This document shows positions 1-8,734 of a stretch of DNA of 39,678 nt, one piece after another. Below the pieces are notes generated by a model. That model was not told the origin of the DNA, did no database searches, and saw only the letters and a program-made list of their open reading frames with translations. Within the stretch, counting starts at the first letter, position 1; each line of letters begins with the position of its first letter. Both the position numbers and the translations under genes were made by a program. Origin of the DNA: Clostridium sp. CAG:302 (GTDB taxonomy: Bacteria > Bacillota_I > Bacilli_A > RF39 > UBA660); the NCBI GenBank assembly GCA_000431795.1, contig FR887366.1, positions 1 through 39,678 on the forward strand, read 5' to 3'.

Positions 1-1239
1 GGTATGTTTGCTTATCTAACTAATATAGAAAAGTTAGACTTATCAAAACTAGATACTTCATACATAACTAATATGTCTAGGATGTTCTATAATAGTTCAG
101 GTTTAAAGTCTATAGATTTATCTAATTTTAATACAAGTAATGTAACTGATATGGTTTCCATGTTTGAAGGATGTTCTAATCTAATTACTTTAGATTTATC
201 TAGTTTTGATACTAGCAAGGTAACTAATATGAATAGTATGTTCGCAGAATGTTCTAATATAACAGAATTAGATTTATCTAATTTTGATACATCAAATGTT
301 ACTACGATGGGTAATCCTTATTCATATAGTTATGGAGGAATGTTTAGAAATTGTAAGTCATTAAAGAAATTAAATGTAAGTTCATTTAATACTTCAAAAG
401 TAAAAACAATGAGTAATATGTTTCAAGGATGCTCTAGTCTAACCACTTTAGACCTATCTAACTTTGATACTTCTAATGTAACGGCAATGGCATCAATGTT
501 TCAAGGATGCTCCAATCTAACCACTTTAGATTTATCAAACTTTAATACTAGTAAAGTAACACTAATGAATAATATGTTTTATGGATGCTCCAATCTAACT
601 ACTTTAGATTTATCTAGTTTCAATACAGGTAGTGTAACAAATATGGTATTTCTGTTTTATGGATGCTCCAATCTAACTACTTTAGATTTATCTAATTTCA
701 ATACAGATAGTGTAATAAATATGTTGGGAATGTTTAATGGTTGTAGTTCACTAACTAGCTTAGATTTAAGTTCATTTAATACATCGAGTGTTACTAATAT
801 GAAAGGAATGTTTAGTTATTGCAGTTCATTAACAAATTTGAATTTATCAAACTTTGATACATCAAATGTAATCAATATGGAAGAAATGTTTAGAAATTGC
901 ACTTCATTAGTAAGCCTAAACATATCTAGTTTTAATACTAGTAAAGTAACAAGTACTTGGTATATGTTTATGAATTGCTCTAAAATAATGATATTAGATT
1001 TATCAAGTTTTGATACTTCTAGTGTTACTAAAATGGGTGGAATGTTTTATTTAGCAGGTTCTTTAAAAACAATATATGTGTCTGATTTATGGGATACAAG
1101 TAAAGTAACCAGTTCGTTTGATATGTTCTTTAATTGTACTTCACTAGTTGGTGCAGTACCATTTGATAGTACTAAAGTAGATGTAACTATGGCTAACTAT
1201 ACTACAGGATATTTAACATATAAAGCTAATAACTAAGAA
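1..1239 (+). CDS. BspA-like leucine-rich-repeat surface protein, 5' partial
   Basis: The reading frame is open from the window's left edge, so the N-terminus (expected signal or anchor) is missing. What is seen is about 14 tandem units of 26 residues with the pattern LDLSxFDTSxVTxMxxMFxxCSxL, the DUF285 / BspA-type LRR repeat (PF03382) of surface proteins in mycoplasmas, anaerobic gut bacteria and protozoa. The fourth unit carries an insert of about 8 residues (near 310-340 nt). The last unit runs into a short non-repeat tail ending in KANN, with no sorting signal or C-terminal membrane segment. Family knowledge points to a role in adhesion; the ligand cannot be read from sequence. The Met near position 4 lies inside a repeat and is not the true start. 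A hairpin terminator follows the stop codon. Confidence 0.85.
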
Positions 1240-1264
1240 AGGTATAACTAATATCTTTCTTTTA
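1235..1264 (+). terminator. Terminator after the BspA-like gene
   Basis: A 10-bp stem (1235-1244 with 1252-1261, one G-U pair) with a 7-nt loop is followed by a short T run. It overlaps the stop codon. Confidence 0.6.
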
Positions 1265-1305
1265 GTATATATTTATGGCTTATATATAATGGGTATGTAG
1301 ATACA

Positions 1306-1358
1306 TTGTTATTAGACTATAGGCTAATAACAACACTAAAAGACCTAGACTTTTAGTG
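1306..1358 (+). repeat. Double-hairpin element, copy A
   Basis: Hairpin X has a perfect 10-bp stem (1306-1315 with 1324-1333) and loop ACTATAGG. It abuts hairpin Y with a perfect 9-bp stem (1334-1342 with 1350-1358) and loop ACCTAGA. There is no spacer between the hairpins and no T tract behind them. The element lies between the BspA-like gene and murG. Three more copies share loops and geometry but not stem sequence (17981-18034, 25071-25123, 37573-37626). Confidence 0.85.
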
Positions 1359-1445
1359 AATAAAATAATAGAAAAAGTGTATATTTAAGTATAAATATAT
1401 CTTTTTTTTAATAAATATGATAAAATGTATTAGGAGAGTGATAAA

Positions 1446-2540
1446 GTGAGAGTAGTTATATCTGCTGGTGGAACTGGAGGACATATATATCCAGCCTTAG
1501 CAATTATAAATAAAATAAAAGAAATGGAACCAAATAGTGAATTCTTATATATAGGTACTACTAATAGAATGGAAAAAGATTTAATACCAAGTATGGGTTA
1601 TAGATATGAAGGTATTGAAGTAACAGGATTCAAAAGAAAATTAACATTAGATAACTTTAAAACAATAACTAATTTTATTAATGCCATTAAAAGATGTAAA
1701 ATAATAATAAAAGATTTTGATCCAGATATAGTAATAGGTTGTGGAGGTTATGTTACTGCTCCTGTTATATATGCCGCTAAAAAGTTAGGTAAAAAAACAT
1801 TCATTCATGAACAAAATAGTGTAGTAGGATTAGCCAATAAATTTTTAGCTAGATATACAGATAAAATAGGAGTATCATTTGAAAGTACTATCAAAGATTT
1901 TCCTAAAGGAAAAGCTATATTAACAGGTAATCCATGTAGTGAAAAAGCCCTAAGTATAAAGAAAACTACTAAAGAAAAACTAGGTATAACCAAAGATAAA
2001 AAACTAGTATTAATAGTTATGGGTTCTCTTGGTAGTAAAACTATTAATGATAAAATATTTAGTTTTATAGATAAATTCAGAAGTAAAAACTATAGTGTAA
2101 TAATAGTTACAGGTAATAGTTATTATGAAAGAGTAAAAGATAAAAGAGTACCAAGTAATGTCAAAGTATTACCATTTATCTATGAAATGCCTTCAGTTAT
2201 GAAGATAACTGATTTAATGGTTACTAGAGCAGGAGCCTCTACTATGAGTGAAATAACTGCTTTAGAAGTACCTTCTATCTTTATACCAAGTCCATATGTA
2301 ACCAATAACCATCAGTATAAAAATGCTATGGATTTAGTAAATAATAATGCTGGTTTAATACTAGAAGAAAAAGATTTAACAGATACATCACTAATAAACT
2401 TAATAGATAAAACAATAAATGATGAAGATAAACTAAAAGAAATGAAAAGTAATTTAAAGAAATTAGGTATCAAAGATAGTGGTGAAAGAATATATAATAT
2501 ACTAAAGGATTTGATATTAGATGAACGAAAATTTTATTAA
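1446..2540 (+). CDS. murG: UDP-N-acetylglucosamine-undecaprenyl-PP-MurNAc-pentapeptide GlcNAc transferase
   Basis: MurG transfers GlcNAc to lipid I on the inner membrane face to make lipid II. The 364-aa length is normal. The N-terminal glycine-rich loop GGTGGHIYPALA (residues 8-19), the motif IHEQNSVVG near residue 120, the G-S-G/S-G-S type loop MGSLGSKTIN near 192, and the donor-site signature TRAGASTMSE near 260 are all visible, as in GT28 enzymes. The start is GTG at 1446, placed after AGGAGAGTG. The 3' end overlaps murB by 20 nt, so the two are translationally linked; murB and divIB follow in the same order as in Bacillus. Confidence 0.97.
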   Translation: MRVVISAGGTGGHIYPALAIINKIKEMEPNSEFLYIGTTNRMEKDLIPSMGYRYEGIEVTGFKRKLTLDNFKTITNFINAIKRCKIIIKDFDPDIVIGCGGYVTAPVIYAAKKLGKKTFIHEQNSVVGLANKFLARYTDKIGVSFESTIKDFPKGKAILTGNPCSEKALSIKKTTKEKLGITKDKKLVLIVMGSLGSKTINDKIFSFIDKFRSKNYSVIIVTGNSYYERVKDKRVPSNVKVLPFIYEMPSVMKITDLMVTRAGASTMSEITALEVPSIFIPSPYVTNNHQYKNAMDLVNNNAGLILEEKDLTDTSLINLIDKTINDEDKLKEMKSNLKKLGIKDSGERIYNILKDLILDERKFY

Positions 2541-3402
2541 AAACTATGAATATTATAAAGATATATCATTAAAAAAATATAATACTTATAGATTAGATGT
2601 TAAATGTGGATATTTAATATATCCAGGTAATACTAAAGAATTAATAGATTTATTAAAGTATTTAAAAGAAAATAATATAAATTATTTCATATTAGGAGGA
2701 GGATCTAATATAATACTAGCAAAACCATACTTTGATGTTGTAATAAAATTAGATAAACTAAATAATATCAAAATAAAAGAAAATATAGTAACTGCTGAAG
2801 CAGGAGTAAGTTTAATATATCTAGCTAATTTATGTATGAATAATAATTTAAATGGTCTAGCTTTTGCAGGAGGAATACCTGGAATGGTCGGAGCAAGTAC
2901 TGCGATGAATGCTGGCGCCTATAAAGAAGATATGGCTAGTATAGTAAAAGAAGTAAAGGTAGTAACTCCAAGCCTAGAAGTAATTACACTAACAAATAAA
3001 GATTTAAATTATTCATATCGTAATTCTTTTCTAAAAGAACATAAAGACTATATATGTACTGAAGTAACATTAGAAATGAGTTATTTAGATAAAGACAAAA
3101 TAAAAGAAACAATGACTAGTAGAAAAAAGAGAAGAATAGATACACAACCTCTAGATAAACCATCTGCGGGTAGTGTCTTTAGAAATCCTGAAGGATTATC
3201 CGCAGGTAAATTAATCGAAGATGCTGGTCTAAAAGGATATAAAATAGGTGGTGCTGAGATAAGTACCAAGCATGCTAATTTTATAGTAAATACTGGCGAT
3301 GCTACCTATGAAGATATCTTAGAATTAATAGATTATACAAAGAAAAAAATAAAAGAAATATATAATATAGATTTAATATTAGAACAAGAAATAATAAGGT
3401 GA
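2521..3402 (+). CDS. murB: UDP-N-acetylenolpyruvoylglucosamine reductase
   Basis: MurB reduces the enolpyruvyl group of UDP-GlcNAc-enolpyruvate to give UDP-MurNAc, using FAD and NADPH in the cytoplasm. The 293-aa protein has the FAD-binding stretch ILGGGSNIILA (about residues 57-67), AGGIPGMVGAS near 116, YRNSFL near 165 and the catalytic GSVFRNP near 215, as in Gram-positive type II MurB. It starts inside the end of murG and ends in TGA, which shows that TGA is a stop codon here. The stop abuts the ribosome binding site of divIB. Confidence 0.97.
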   Translation: MNENFIKNYEYYKDISLKKYNTYRLDVKCGYLIYPGNTKELIDLLKYLKENNINYFILGGGSNIILAKPYFDVVIKLDKLNNIKIKENIVTAEAGVSLIYLANLCMNNNLNGLAFAGGIPGMVGASTAMNAGAYKEDMASIVKEVKVVTPSLEVITLTNKDLNYSYRNSFLKEHKDYICTEVTLEMSYLDKDKIKETMTSRKKRRIDTQPLDKPSAGSVFRNPEGLSAGKLIEDAGLKGYKIGGAEISTKHANFIVNTGDATYEDILELIDYTKKKIKEIYNIDLILEQEIIR

Positions 3403-3407
3403 TAAAA

Positions 3408-4100
3408 ATGGGTAAAAAGGCTAAGGTAAAAGTTAAAGTAAAGAAAAGAAAATTAAAACTAAAAAGAATATTCTTTTGTCTAATATTCTTAGGCCTTCTA
3501 GGAGGAATCTTTTACCTAGTAAAAAAAATACCCATAACAAACATCTATATAATAGGTAATAACATAGTACCAGATAAAGAAATAATAAGTACTGCTGGTA
3601 TAGATAACTATCCATCATTTATAGACACATCAAAGAAAGATATAATAACAAGATTAAAAAGAAACAACTATATCAAAGAAGTAAAAGTAGAAAAGAAATT
3701 ATTAAGTAAAATATATATCTATATTACAGAATATAAAGTAATATCTCTATATAATGATAAACTACTCTTAGATAATAATACCGAGATAGAAAATACTTAT
3801 AATATTTATAATATACCAATATTAATATCTGATATTTCTAGTATTAAAGAAAAATATACCAAGAGTATTAGTAAGATAGATGATGATATACTATTAAAAA
3901 TATCACAAATAGAATATACTCCTAATGATGTAGATAGTGAAAGATTTACTCTATATATGAATGATGGTAACCAAGTATATATAACACTAGGTAAAGTAAC
4001 CAAGATAAATAAATACAATAGTATATATTCAAGATTAGAAGGAAAAAAAGGAATAATATACTTAGATTCAGGAGATTATATAGAAGTAAAAGAGGAATAA
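3408..4100 (+). CDS. divIB: Cell division protein DivIB/FtsQ
   Basis: This bitopic septal protein belongs to the DivIB-FtsL-DivIC complex. It has a very Lys-rich cytoplasmic N-terminus (residues 1-22), one membrane segment (about 24-42, FFCLIFLGLLGGIFYLV) and then a POTRA_1-like domain (TNIYIIGNNIVPDKEI onward, about 46-115), followed by a beta-rich DivIB region with the family's EYTPND and threonine/glycine signature. An in-frame GTG at 3399 exists, but the ATG at 3408 is preferred because AAGGTGAT precedes it at normal spacing; this gives 230 aa. It is the last gene of the murG-murB-divIB run and is followed by a bidirectional terminator. Confidence 0.9.
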   Translation: MGKKAKVKVKVKKRKLKLKRIFFCLIFLGLLGGIFYLVKKIPITNIYIIGNNIVPDKEIISTAGIDNYPSFIDTSKKDIITRLKRNNYIKEVKVEKKLLSKIYIYITEYKVISLYNDKLLLDNNTEIENTYNIYNIPILISDISSIKEKYTKSISKIDDDILLKISQIEYTPNDVDSERFTLYMNDGNQVYITLGKVTKINKYNSIYSRLEGKKGIIYLDSGDYIEVKEE

Positions 4101-4120
4101 TAATGTTATTCCTCTTTATT
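4089..4120. terminator. Bidirectional terminator between divIB and the phosphodiesterase gene
   Basis: A perfect 12-bp stem (4089-4100 with 4106-4117) with a 5-nt loop has T runs on one side and A runs on the other, so it can end both converging transcripts. It overlaps the 3' ends of both genes. Confidence 0.8.
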
Positions 4121-4720
4121 AATTATATAGTAATATAAGCTGTTATTATCTATCTTTTTACTTAGTTTATTAGCTTCATATATATTTTTAAAAGTCCAAA
4201 AGAATATTTCTTTATTTTTAATTCTCTTTAATTTCTTATTAGATACTGTTTTATAATTAAGAATAGTTAAAGGATACTTATTATATCTATAAAAGAAAGA
4301 TATAATTCCCTTTTTATACTTAGTTTTTTTATTTAGGTATTTAATAATCTTTTTATTAAAAGACATTAAATAAATATTTTTATCAGTATTTTTTAATATA
4401 TCTAAAAGAATATCTCCAAGTAATTTATAGTTATTGTTAACTTTAATATCGATAAGTAATATCTTATCAGTATCTATATCTAATATTTTATCTAAAGTAG
4501 TTAAATATTTATGTTTAATAATATCCTTATAATTCATATTCTCTATATAATTAATACCTAGTACTGAATCATGAGATAGTACTATTTTTTTATCTTTAGT
4601 TAGTCTAATATCAAATTCTACACCTATACTTTCTTTATCAAATAAAGCCCTTTTAATAGCCATATAACTATTATCACTATTCTTTTTAGAAGTAATCCCT
4701 CTATGAATTATATATTTCAT
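4106..4720 (-). CDS. Glycerophosphodiester phosphodiesterase family protein
   Basis: The N-terminus shows the GDPD signature: HRG at residues 6-8, NSYMAIKRAL near 17, GVEFDIRLTKDKKIVLSHD (about 33-51), which carries the metal-binding Glu and Asp and the catalytic His. A second conserved stretch, LLIDIKVN, follows near residue 90. At 204 aa it is a little short for the family (usually about 230-250). It is cytoplasmic, with no signal peptide. Such enzymes release glycerol-3-phosphate from deacylated phospholipids; the substrate here is unknown. No Shine-Dalgarno sequence precedes the ATG, and a TATAAT lies 5 nt upstream on the same strand (4731-4726), so a leaderless transcript is possible. 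Confidence 0.88.
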   Translation of the reverse strand: MKYIIHRGITSKKNSDNSYMAIKRALFDKESIGVEFDIRLTKDKKIVLSHDSVLGINYIENMNYKDIIKHKYLTTLDKILDIDTDKILLIDIKVNNNYKLLGDILLDILKNTDKNIYLMSFNKKIIKYLNKKTKYKKGIISFFYRYNKYPLTILNYKTVSNKKLKRIKNKEIFFWTFKNIYEANKLSKKIDNNSLYYYIINKEE

Positions 4721-4751
4721 AATAAATTATATGAAAATGATACTTAGTATA

Positions 4752-4780
4752 TTGAAAAAATAATTATTTTATGATAAGAT
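4752..4780 (+). promoter_or_regulatory. Promoter of the thioester adhesin gene
   Basis: TTGAAA (4752-4757) and TAAGAT (4775-4780) are separated by 17 nt, upstream of AGGAGAGG and the ATG at 4810. Confidence 0.55.
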
Positions 4781-4809
4781 TAACTTATGATAGATAGGAG
4801 AGGTAAGTA

Positions 4810-6762
4810 ATGAAAAAAAATAATATATTTAAAATGTTTGTATTTACTATAATGTTATTTTTGATTGGAGTATTTAATGTTAAGGCAGACTTTACAATTG
4901 ATTTTAGTAATAGTGATAATAGAGAAATTGCAAGTAATGAATTATTTACTAGTAAATACAAAACACATTATAGAGTAACCACAAATGGGGATGTTGTCTA
5001 CTGCTACCAACCTTATGTTGATTATGCCTATGAGGGTGGAACGGATGTAAAATTTGTATTTACAAGCTGTAGTAATGTTTCAACAAATGCAGCACAACTT
5101 GCTTATGTTTATGCTAATGGTTATGGTGGAACTAATGATTATTCTACTGGTGGTACTAAATTTGATGATTATTATGCTACACAACTTGCTGTATGGTATT
5201 TTGGTGATAGAACTTTATATCCACCACATACTGTAGACTTTTTAAGTAACTTTAATGTAAGCAATGGTAGGTTAACTGGTAATTACAATGGTTCAAGTAA
5301 TAAAACTAGTGAGATGGCCGCTAAATTAATAAATGATGCTAATGATTCAGTAAATGCTAGGCCAAGTATTTCACTTGATACTAGTAGTAAAAAACTAAAT
5401 ATTAATAGTGATAGAAGTTACTATGTATCTGGAGCAATAAAAATAAATGGCTCTTGGGTAAGAAATGCTGTTAGTGTAAGTATAAGCGGTGTTACTGGAG
5501 CATTTGTAACTAGCAATGTTAATGCCACTAGTGGAAGTACAGACTTTAAAGTTGGAGACACTATTTATGTTAAGGTGCCTGCAGGAAATATAACTAAAAG
5601 TTCCTCTATAACATTAAGTGCTACAGGTACTTCAAGTAAAGGTAGTGGTACAGTACAAGAATGTACAAACAGTGCTATGCCAGCAGCTCAAAAGATGACT
5701 AGTATTGTAAAAGGAACACCAAGTGAAGTTAAAGAAAGTTTGCCATTAACTGCTGAACCTTCTAAAGTGGAAGTAAAAATATCAAAACAAGATATAACAG
5801 GCAGTAAAGAAGTAAAAGGTGCTACTCTCGTAATTAAAAAAGGTAATACTGAAGTAACCAAATGGGTATCAGAAGGAACAATTAAAAAGATATCTCTTGA
5901 TGCAGGCACATATACCCTTGAAGAAACAATAGCTCCAGCCGGATATAAACTTAGTAGTAGCAAGGTAACTTTTACAGTTAACTCAAATGGTACAGTTACT
6001 GTAGATGGCAAAGTAGTAGATAAAGTTATAATGAAAAACGAACCATTCTATATAACTATATCAAAGCTAGGATTAACTAAAGACAAAGAACTAGTTGGTG
6101 CTAAATTAAAAATAACCGATAAAGATGGAAAACTTACTATAGATTTAGACGGCAAATCATTAGAATGGATAACTACCGAAAGCGCAGAAAAATTTCATTT
6201 AGCAGAAGGTACTTACTATTTAACTGAAATAGAAGCTCCAGCTGGTTATATAAAAAGTGATAAAACTATAGAGTTTATCGTAGAAAAAGATGGTACTATA
6301 AAAGTTAACAAAACAGAAGTAACTAAGGTAACAATGGAAAATGAACCATTATATATATATATTTCTAAAAAAAGTATTAATGGAAAAACAGAGTTACCTG
6401 GAGCAAAGTTAAAAATAACTGATAAAGATGGAAAATTAGAAAAAGACTTAGACGGTAAAAGTTTGATATGGACTTCATCTACTAAGGAAGAAAGATTCCG
6501 TTTAGCTCCTGGTAGTTATATATTAACAGAATTAGAAGCTCCTAAAGGATACGAACTTAGTGATGCAGTTATAGAATTTACAGTTACGGAAGATGGAAGA
6601 ATACTATTTGATAAAAAAGAAGCTGAAAATAATATGATAGTATTTAAAAATACCCCTGAACCAGAACAAGTAGTAACTGGAAGTTCATTAATATACATAT
6701 TATTTTTAGGTATAATAACTGCAGGAGTTGTAACATTCTTTGTATTAAAAAGAAACGATTAA
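4810..6762 (+). CDS. Wall-anchored thioester-domain / SpaA-repeat adhesin
   Basis: This is a 650-aa exported surface protein. Residues 1-27 form a signal peptide (KKNNIFKMFVFTIMLF..., cleavage likely after VKA). Residues about 35-150 look like a thioester domain (PF08341): a Cys in VVYCYQPY and the downstream TQLAVW motif provide the Cys and Gln that form the internal thioester, and these domains attach covalently to host or surface amines. After a beta-rich linker come three SpaA/Cna-B-like prealbumin domains (about 318-415, 416-515, 516-620), each with a Lys near its start (ISK...) and the Glu of an E-x-APxGY motif for an isopeptide bond. The C-terminus has PEPEQVVTGSS, a hydrophobic segment and KRND, an arrangement like a sortase signal although canonical LPxTG is absent. 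A strong terminator follows. Confidence 0.85.
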   Translation: MKKNNIFKMFVFTIMLFLIGVFNVKADFTIDFSNSDNREIASNELFTSKYKTHYRVTTNGDVVYCYQPYVDYAYEGGTDVKFVFTSCSNVSTNAAQLAYVYANGYGGTNDYSTGGTKFDDYYATQLAVWYFGDRTLYPPHTVDFLSNFNVSNGRLTGNYNGSSNKTSEMAAKLINDANDSVNARPSISLDTSSKKLNINSDRSYYVSGAIKINGSWVRNAVSVSISGVTGAFVTSNVNATSGSTDFKVGDTIYVKVPAGNITKSSSITLSATGTSSKGSGTVQECTNSAMPAAQKMTSIVKGTPSEVKESLPLTAEPSKVEVKISKQDITGSKEVKGATLVIKKGNTEVTKWVSEGTIKKISLDAGTYTLEETIAPAGYKLSSSKVTFTVNSNGTVTVDGKVVDKVIMKNEPFYITISKLGLTKDKELVGAKLKITDKDGKLTIDLDGKSLEWITTESAEKFHLAEGTYYLTEIEAPAGYIKSDKTIEFIVEKDGTIKVNKTEVTKVTMENEPLYIYISKKSINGKTELPGAKLKITDKDGKLEKDLDGKSLIWTSSTKEERFRLAPGSYILTELEAPKGYELSDAVIEFTVTEDGRILFDKKEAENNMIVFKNTPEPEQVVTGSSLIYILFLGIITAGVVTFFVLKRND

Positions 6763-6787
6763 AGTAGAATAATTTCTACTTTTTTTC
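6761..6787 (+). terminator. Terminator after the adhesin gene
   Basis: A 9-bp stem (6761-6769 with 6774-6782) with a 4-nt loop runs into seven T residues. Confidence 0.85.
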
Positions 6788-6796
6788 ATAAAATGG

Positions 6797-6825
6797 TTGA
6801 AATTTAATATATTATATGGTAAAAT
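6797..6825 (+). promoter_or_regulatory. Promoter of rplS
   Basis: TTGAAA (6797-6802), a 17-nt spacer and an extended -10 TGG-TAAAAT (6817-6825). Transcription should begin near 6832, which rules out the in-frame ATG at 6816 as the rplS start. Confidence 0.65.
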
Positions 6826-6830
6826 TAATA

Positions 6831-6896
6831 ACGTTGTGGGATAATCCGCTTATTATAGATAATGATTATCTGAAAAAGAAAGGAAGTGTATATACG
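6831..6896 (+). promoter_or_regulatory. Possible L19 leader in the rplS 5' UTR
   Basis: The approximately 65-nt leader contains two small hairpins: GTGGG-ATAA-TCCGC (6836-6849) and AGATAA-TGA-TTATCT (6857-6871), just upstream of the ribosome binding site AAAGGAAGTG. An autoregulatory L19 leader RNA is known upstream of rplS in Bacillus. I assign this by position and general shape only. Confidence 0.35.
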
Positions 6897-7247
6897 ATGA
6901 ATATCATTGACAAAATTACTCAAAGTCAAATGAAAAAAGATTTACCAGAATTCAGAGTAGGAGATTCAGTTACTGTTGGATGTATTATTACTGAAACTAA
7001 AGGTGGTAAGTCAAAAGAAAGAGTACAGGACTTTAAAGGAACTGTAATTGCAAGAAAAGGTAAGGGAGTATCTGAAACTTTTACTGTAAGAGGAGAATAT
7101 TCTGGAATTGGTGTTGAAAAAACATTCCACGTTCATTCTAATAAAGTTGCTTATATTAAGGTTACTAAACCAGGTAAAGTAAGAAGAGCTAAATTATATT
7201 TCTTAAGAGATAGACAGAAAAAATATAATATTAAAGAGAGAAGATAA
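6897..7247 (+). CDS. rplS: Large ribosomal subunit protein bL19
   Basis: The 116-aa product starting MNIIDKITQSQ has the length and sequence of bL19: EFRVGDSVTVGC near residue 20, RVQDFKGTVIARKGKG in the middle and KLYFLRDRQKKYNIKERR at the C-terminus. It binds 23S rRNA at the 30S-50S interface. The start at 6897 follows AAAGGAAGTG; a longer in-frame start at 6816 lies upstream of the predicted transcription start. lepB follows after a terminator, the order seen in many Bacilli (rplS-lepB-rbgA). Confidence 0.96.
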   Translation: MNIIDKITQSQMKKDLPEFRVGDSVTVGCIITETKGGKSKERVQDFKGTVIARKGKGVSETFTVRGEYSGIGVEKTFHVHSNKVAYIKVTKPGKVRRAKLYFLRDRQKKYNIKERR

Positions 7248-7270
7248 TAGCTTTGCTACTATCTTTTTAT
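7242..7270 (+). terminator. Terminator after rplS
   Basis: A 10-bp stem with one mismatch (7242-7251 with 7255-7264) is followed by TTTTT. lepB starts 15 nt further on, so some read-through is likely. Confidence 0.6.
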
Positions 7271-7284
7271 TATTGAGGTGAAAG

Positions 7285-7791
7285 ATGAAAAAAATTATTA
7301 AAGAATTATATCCTTATGTTATTATTGTAGTAGTTGTAATACTAGTTAGAACTTTTATAATAACTCCAGTAATAGTATCCGGTAGTTCAATGAAGCCTAA
7401 TTTTAATGATGGAGAGTTATTACTAGTAAGAAAAATAAAATATAACGAGAAAACTATTAAGAGATTTGATGTAGTAGTAATAAAGAAGGATAAAGAAGAA
7501 ATAATTAAGAGAGTAATAGGATTACCTGGAGAACATATTTCATACAAGAATAATAAATTATATGTAAATGATAAGTTAGTTCAAGAAAACTATACACATT
7601 TAAATACTAAAGATTTTAACTTAGAAGAAATATGTACTTGTAGCAGTATACCAGAAGGTAAATATCTTGTTTTGGGAGATAATCGCCCTATATCTAAAGA
7701 TAGTAGATCAATAGGCTTAATTGAAGAAAAAGATATAGTGGGAAAATCAGTATTTAGATTATGGCCTATAACAAAAATAGGCACTGTATAA
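7285..7791 (+). CDS. lepB: Signal peptidase I
   Basis: This membrane serine protease removes signal peptides from exported proteins. The 168-aa length is typical of Gram-positive SipS-type enzymes. It has one N-terminal membrane segment (about residues 9-28), the catalytic Ser in SGSSMKPNF (near residue 37), the catalytic Lys in EIIKRVIGLPGEH (near 73) and the box GDNRPISKDSRSIG (about 132-145). The ribosome binding site TTGAGGTGA precedes it. It probably processes the exported proteins of this window. In related genomes rbgA would be next; here an approximately 8-kb accessory segment intervenes. Confidence 0.96.
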   Translation: MKKIIKELYPYVIIVVVVILVRTFIITPVIVSGSSMKPNFNDGELLLVRKIKYNEKTIKRFDVVVIKKDKEEIIKRVIGLPGEHISYKNNKLYVNDKLVQENYTHLNTKDFNLEEICTCSSIPEGKYLVLGDNRPISKDSRSIGLIEEKDIVGKSVFRLWPITKIGTV

Positions 7792-7877
7792 TTTATTATT
7801 AAAGAATAACATATTATAGTCAATAGTAAAATTGTGTTTTAACTTCTTTCATAAAATAAAATGAAAGGAGAATCAAA

Positions 7878-8651
7878 ATGAGTAACAATTGCTCTGATAA
7901 TATAAGAAATATTCTTGAAGCAGGTAAAAAATGTAATTGTACTCCTGTTATTGTAGGTCCGATGGGGCCGACAGGACCTCAAGGACCCGCCACTATTACA
8001 GTGGGAACTACTACTACTGGTGATCCAGGAACTAACGCTAGTGTAGTTAATGTTGGTACTAATCAAAATGCTGTTTTAAACTTTACTATACCAAGAGGAA
8101 ACACAGGAATTACAGGCCCAATCGGTCCACAAGGATTAACCGGACCTCAAGGTCCCGCAGGTCCAACGGGAGCAATAGGCCCAGCAGGTCCGATGGGACC
8201 AACTGGTCCAAGTGGCGCTGCCGGTATTACGCAGACTAATACTTATGGAAGAAAGTATGATACCACTGAAAATACTATAACTTTAGAGGCAAATATTTCT
8301 CAAGATGTACCACTTGGAAGTAATGGTCCATCTAATGGTATAACACTTGGTACACAAAATAAACTAACAATTCCTGCTGATGGAGTATATAAAGTTGATT
8401 ACTATTTCTCAGGTAGTTCTAATGTTAATGCAGATATAACATTAAATGTAAAACAAAACGCTACACCTATTGGAAGTACCACTATTAGTAAGAATGTTAC
8501 AGCAAATGTAGATTCTGATTTTGTTGGAAGCACAATTAATGCTTTTAGTGCTGATGATCAAATTGGTTTATCATTAGAATCTACTACAGCAGTTACTATA
8601 TCGCCGGCTTCTGATACAAGTGCATATTTAAATATAGTTAAAATATCATAA
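7878..8651 (+). CDS. Collagen-like repeat protein of BclA/exosporium type
   Basis: The 257-aa protein has a Cys-containing N-terminus without a signal peptide. Two blocks of Gly-X-Y triplets rich in GPMGPTGPQGP-type units follow (about residues 28-37 and 76-114), broken by a non-collagen module (about 38-75, with TGDPGTNASV and NFTIPRG) that recurs in Firmicute collagen-like proteins. The C-terminal 130 residues are beta-rich and resemble the trimerising C1q/TNF-like domains of BclA-type spore-surface glycoproteins. The collagen block is GC-richer than its neighbours because of Gly/Pro codons. A spore-coat or surface-filament role is inference. AAAGGAG precedes the ATG and a terminator follows. 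Confidence 0.8.
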   Translation: MSNNCSDNIRNILEAGKKCNCTPVIVGPMGPTGPQGPATITVGTTTTGDPGTNASVVNVGTNQNAVLNFTIPRGNTGITGPIGPQGLTGPQGPAGPTGAIGPAGPMGPTGPSGAAGITQTNTYGRKYDTTENTITLEANISQDVPLGSNGPSNGITLGTQNKLTIPADGVYKVDYYFSGSSNVNADITLNVKQNATPIGSTTISKNVTANVDSDFVGSTINAFSADDQIGLSLESTTAVTISPASDTSAYLNIVKIS

Positions 8652-8656
8652 TGTCA

Positions 8657-8686
8657 AAACATCTCTATTTTTGAGATGTTTTTTAA
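8657..8686 (+). terminator. Terminator after the collagen-like gene
   Basis: A perfect 10-bp stem (8657-8666 with 8674-8683) with a 7-nt loop and a T run. Confidence 0.85.
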
Positions 8687-8734
8687 TAGACAAATAAAAA
8701 TATATATGCTAAAATAATATTAAAGGTGATAGAG

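Noticed and set aside
1..1236. CRISPR-like or satellite repeat in the first 1.2 kb
   Set aside because: The periodicity is 78 nt in an open frame and encodes BspA/DUF285 repeats without spacers.
6816..6896. Longer rplS start at 6816
   Set aside because: It lies upstream of the predicted transcription start and adds residues absent from bL19 proteins.
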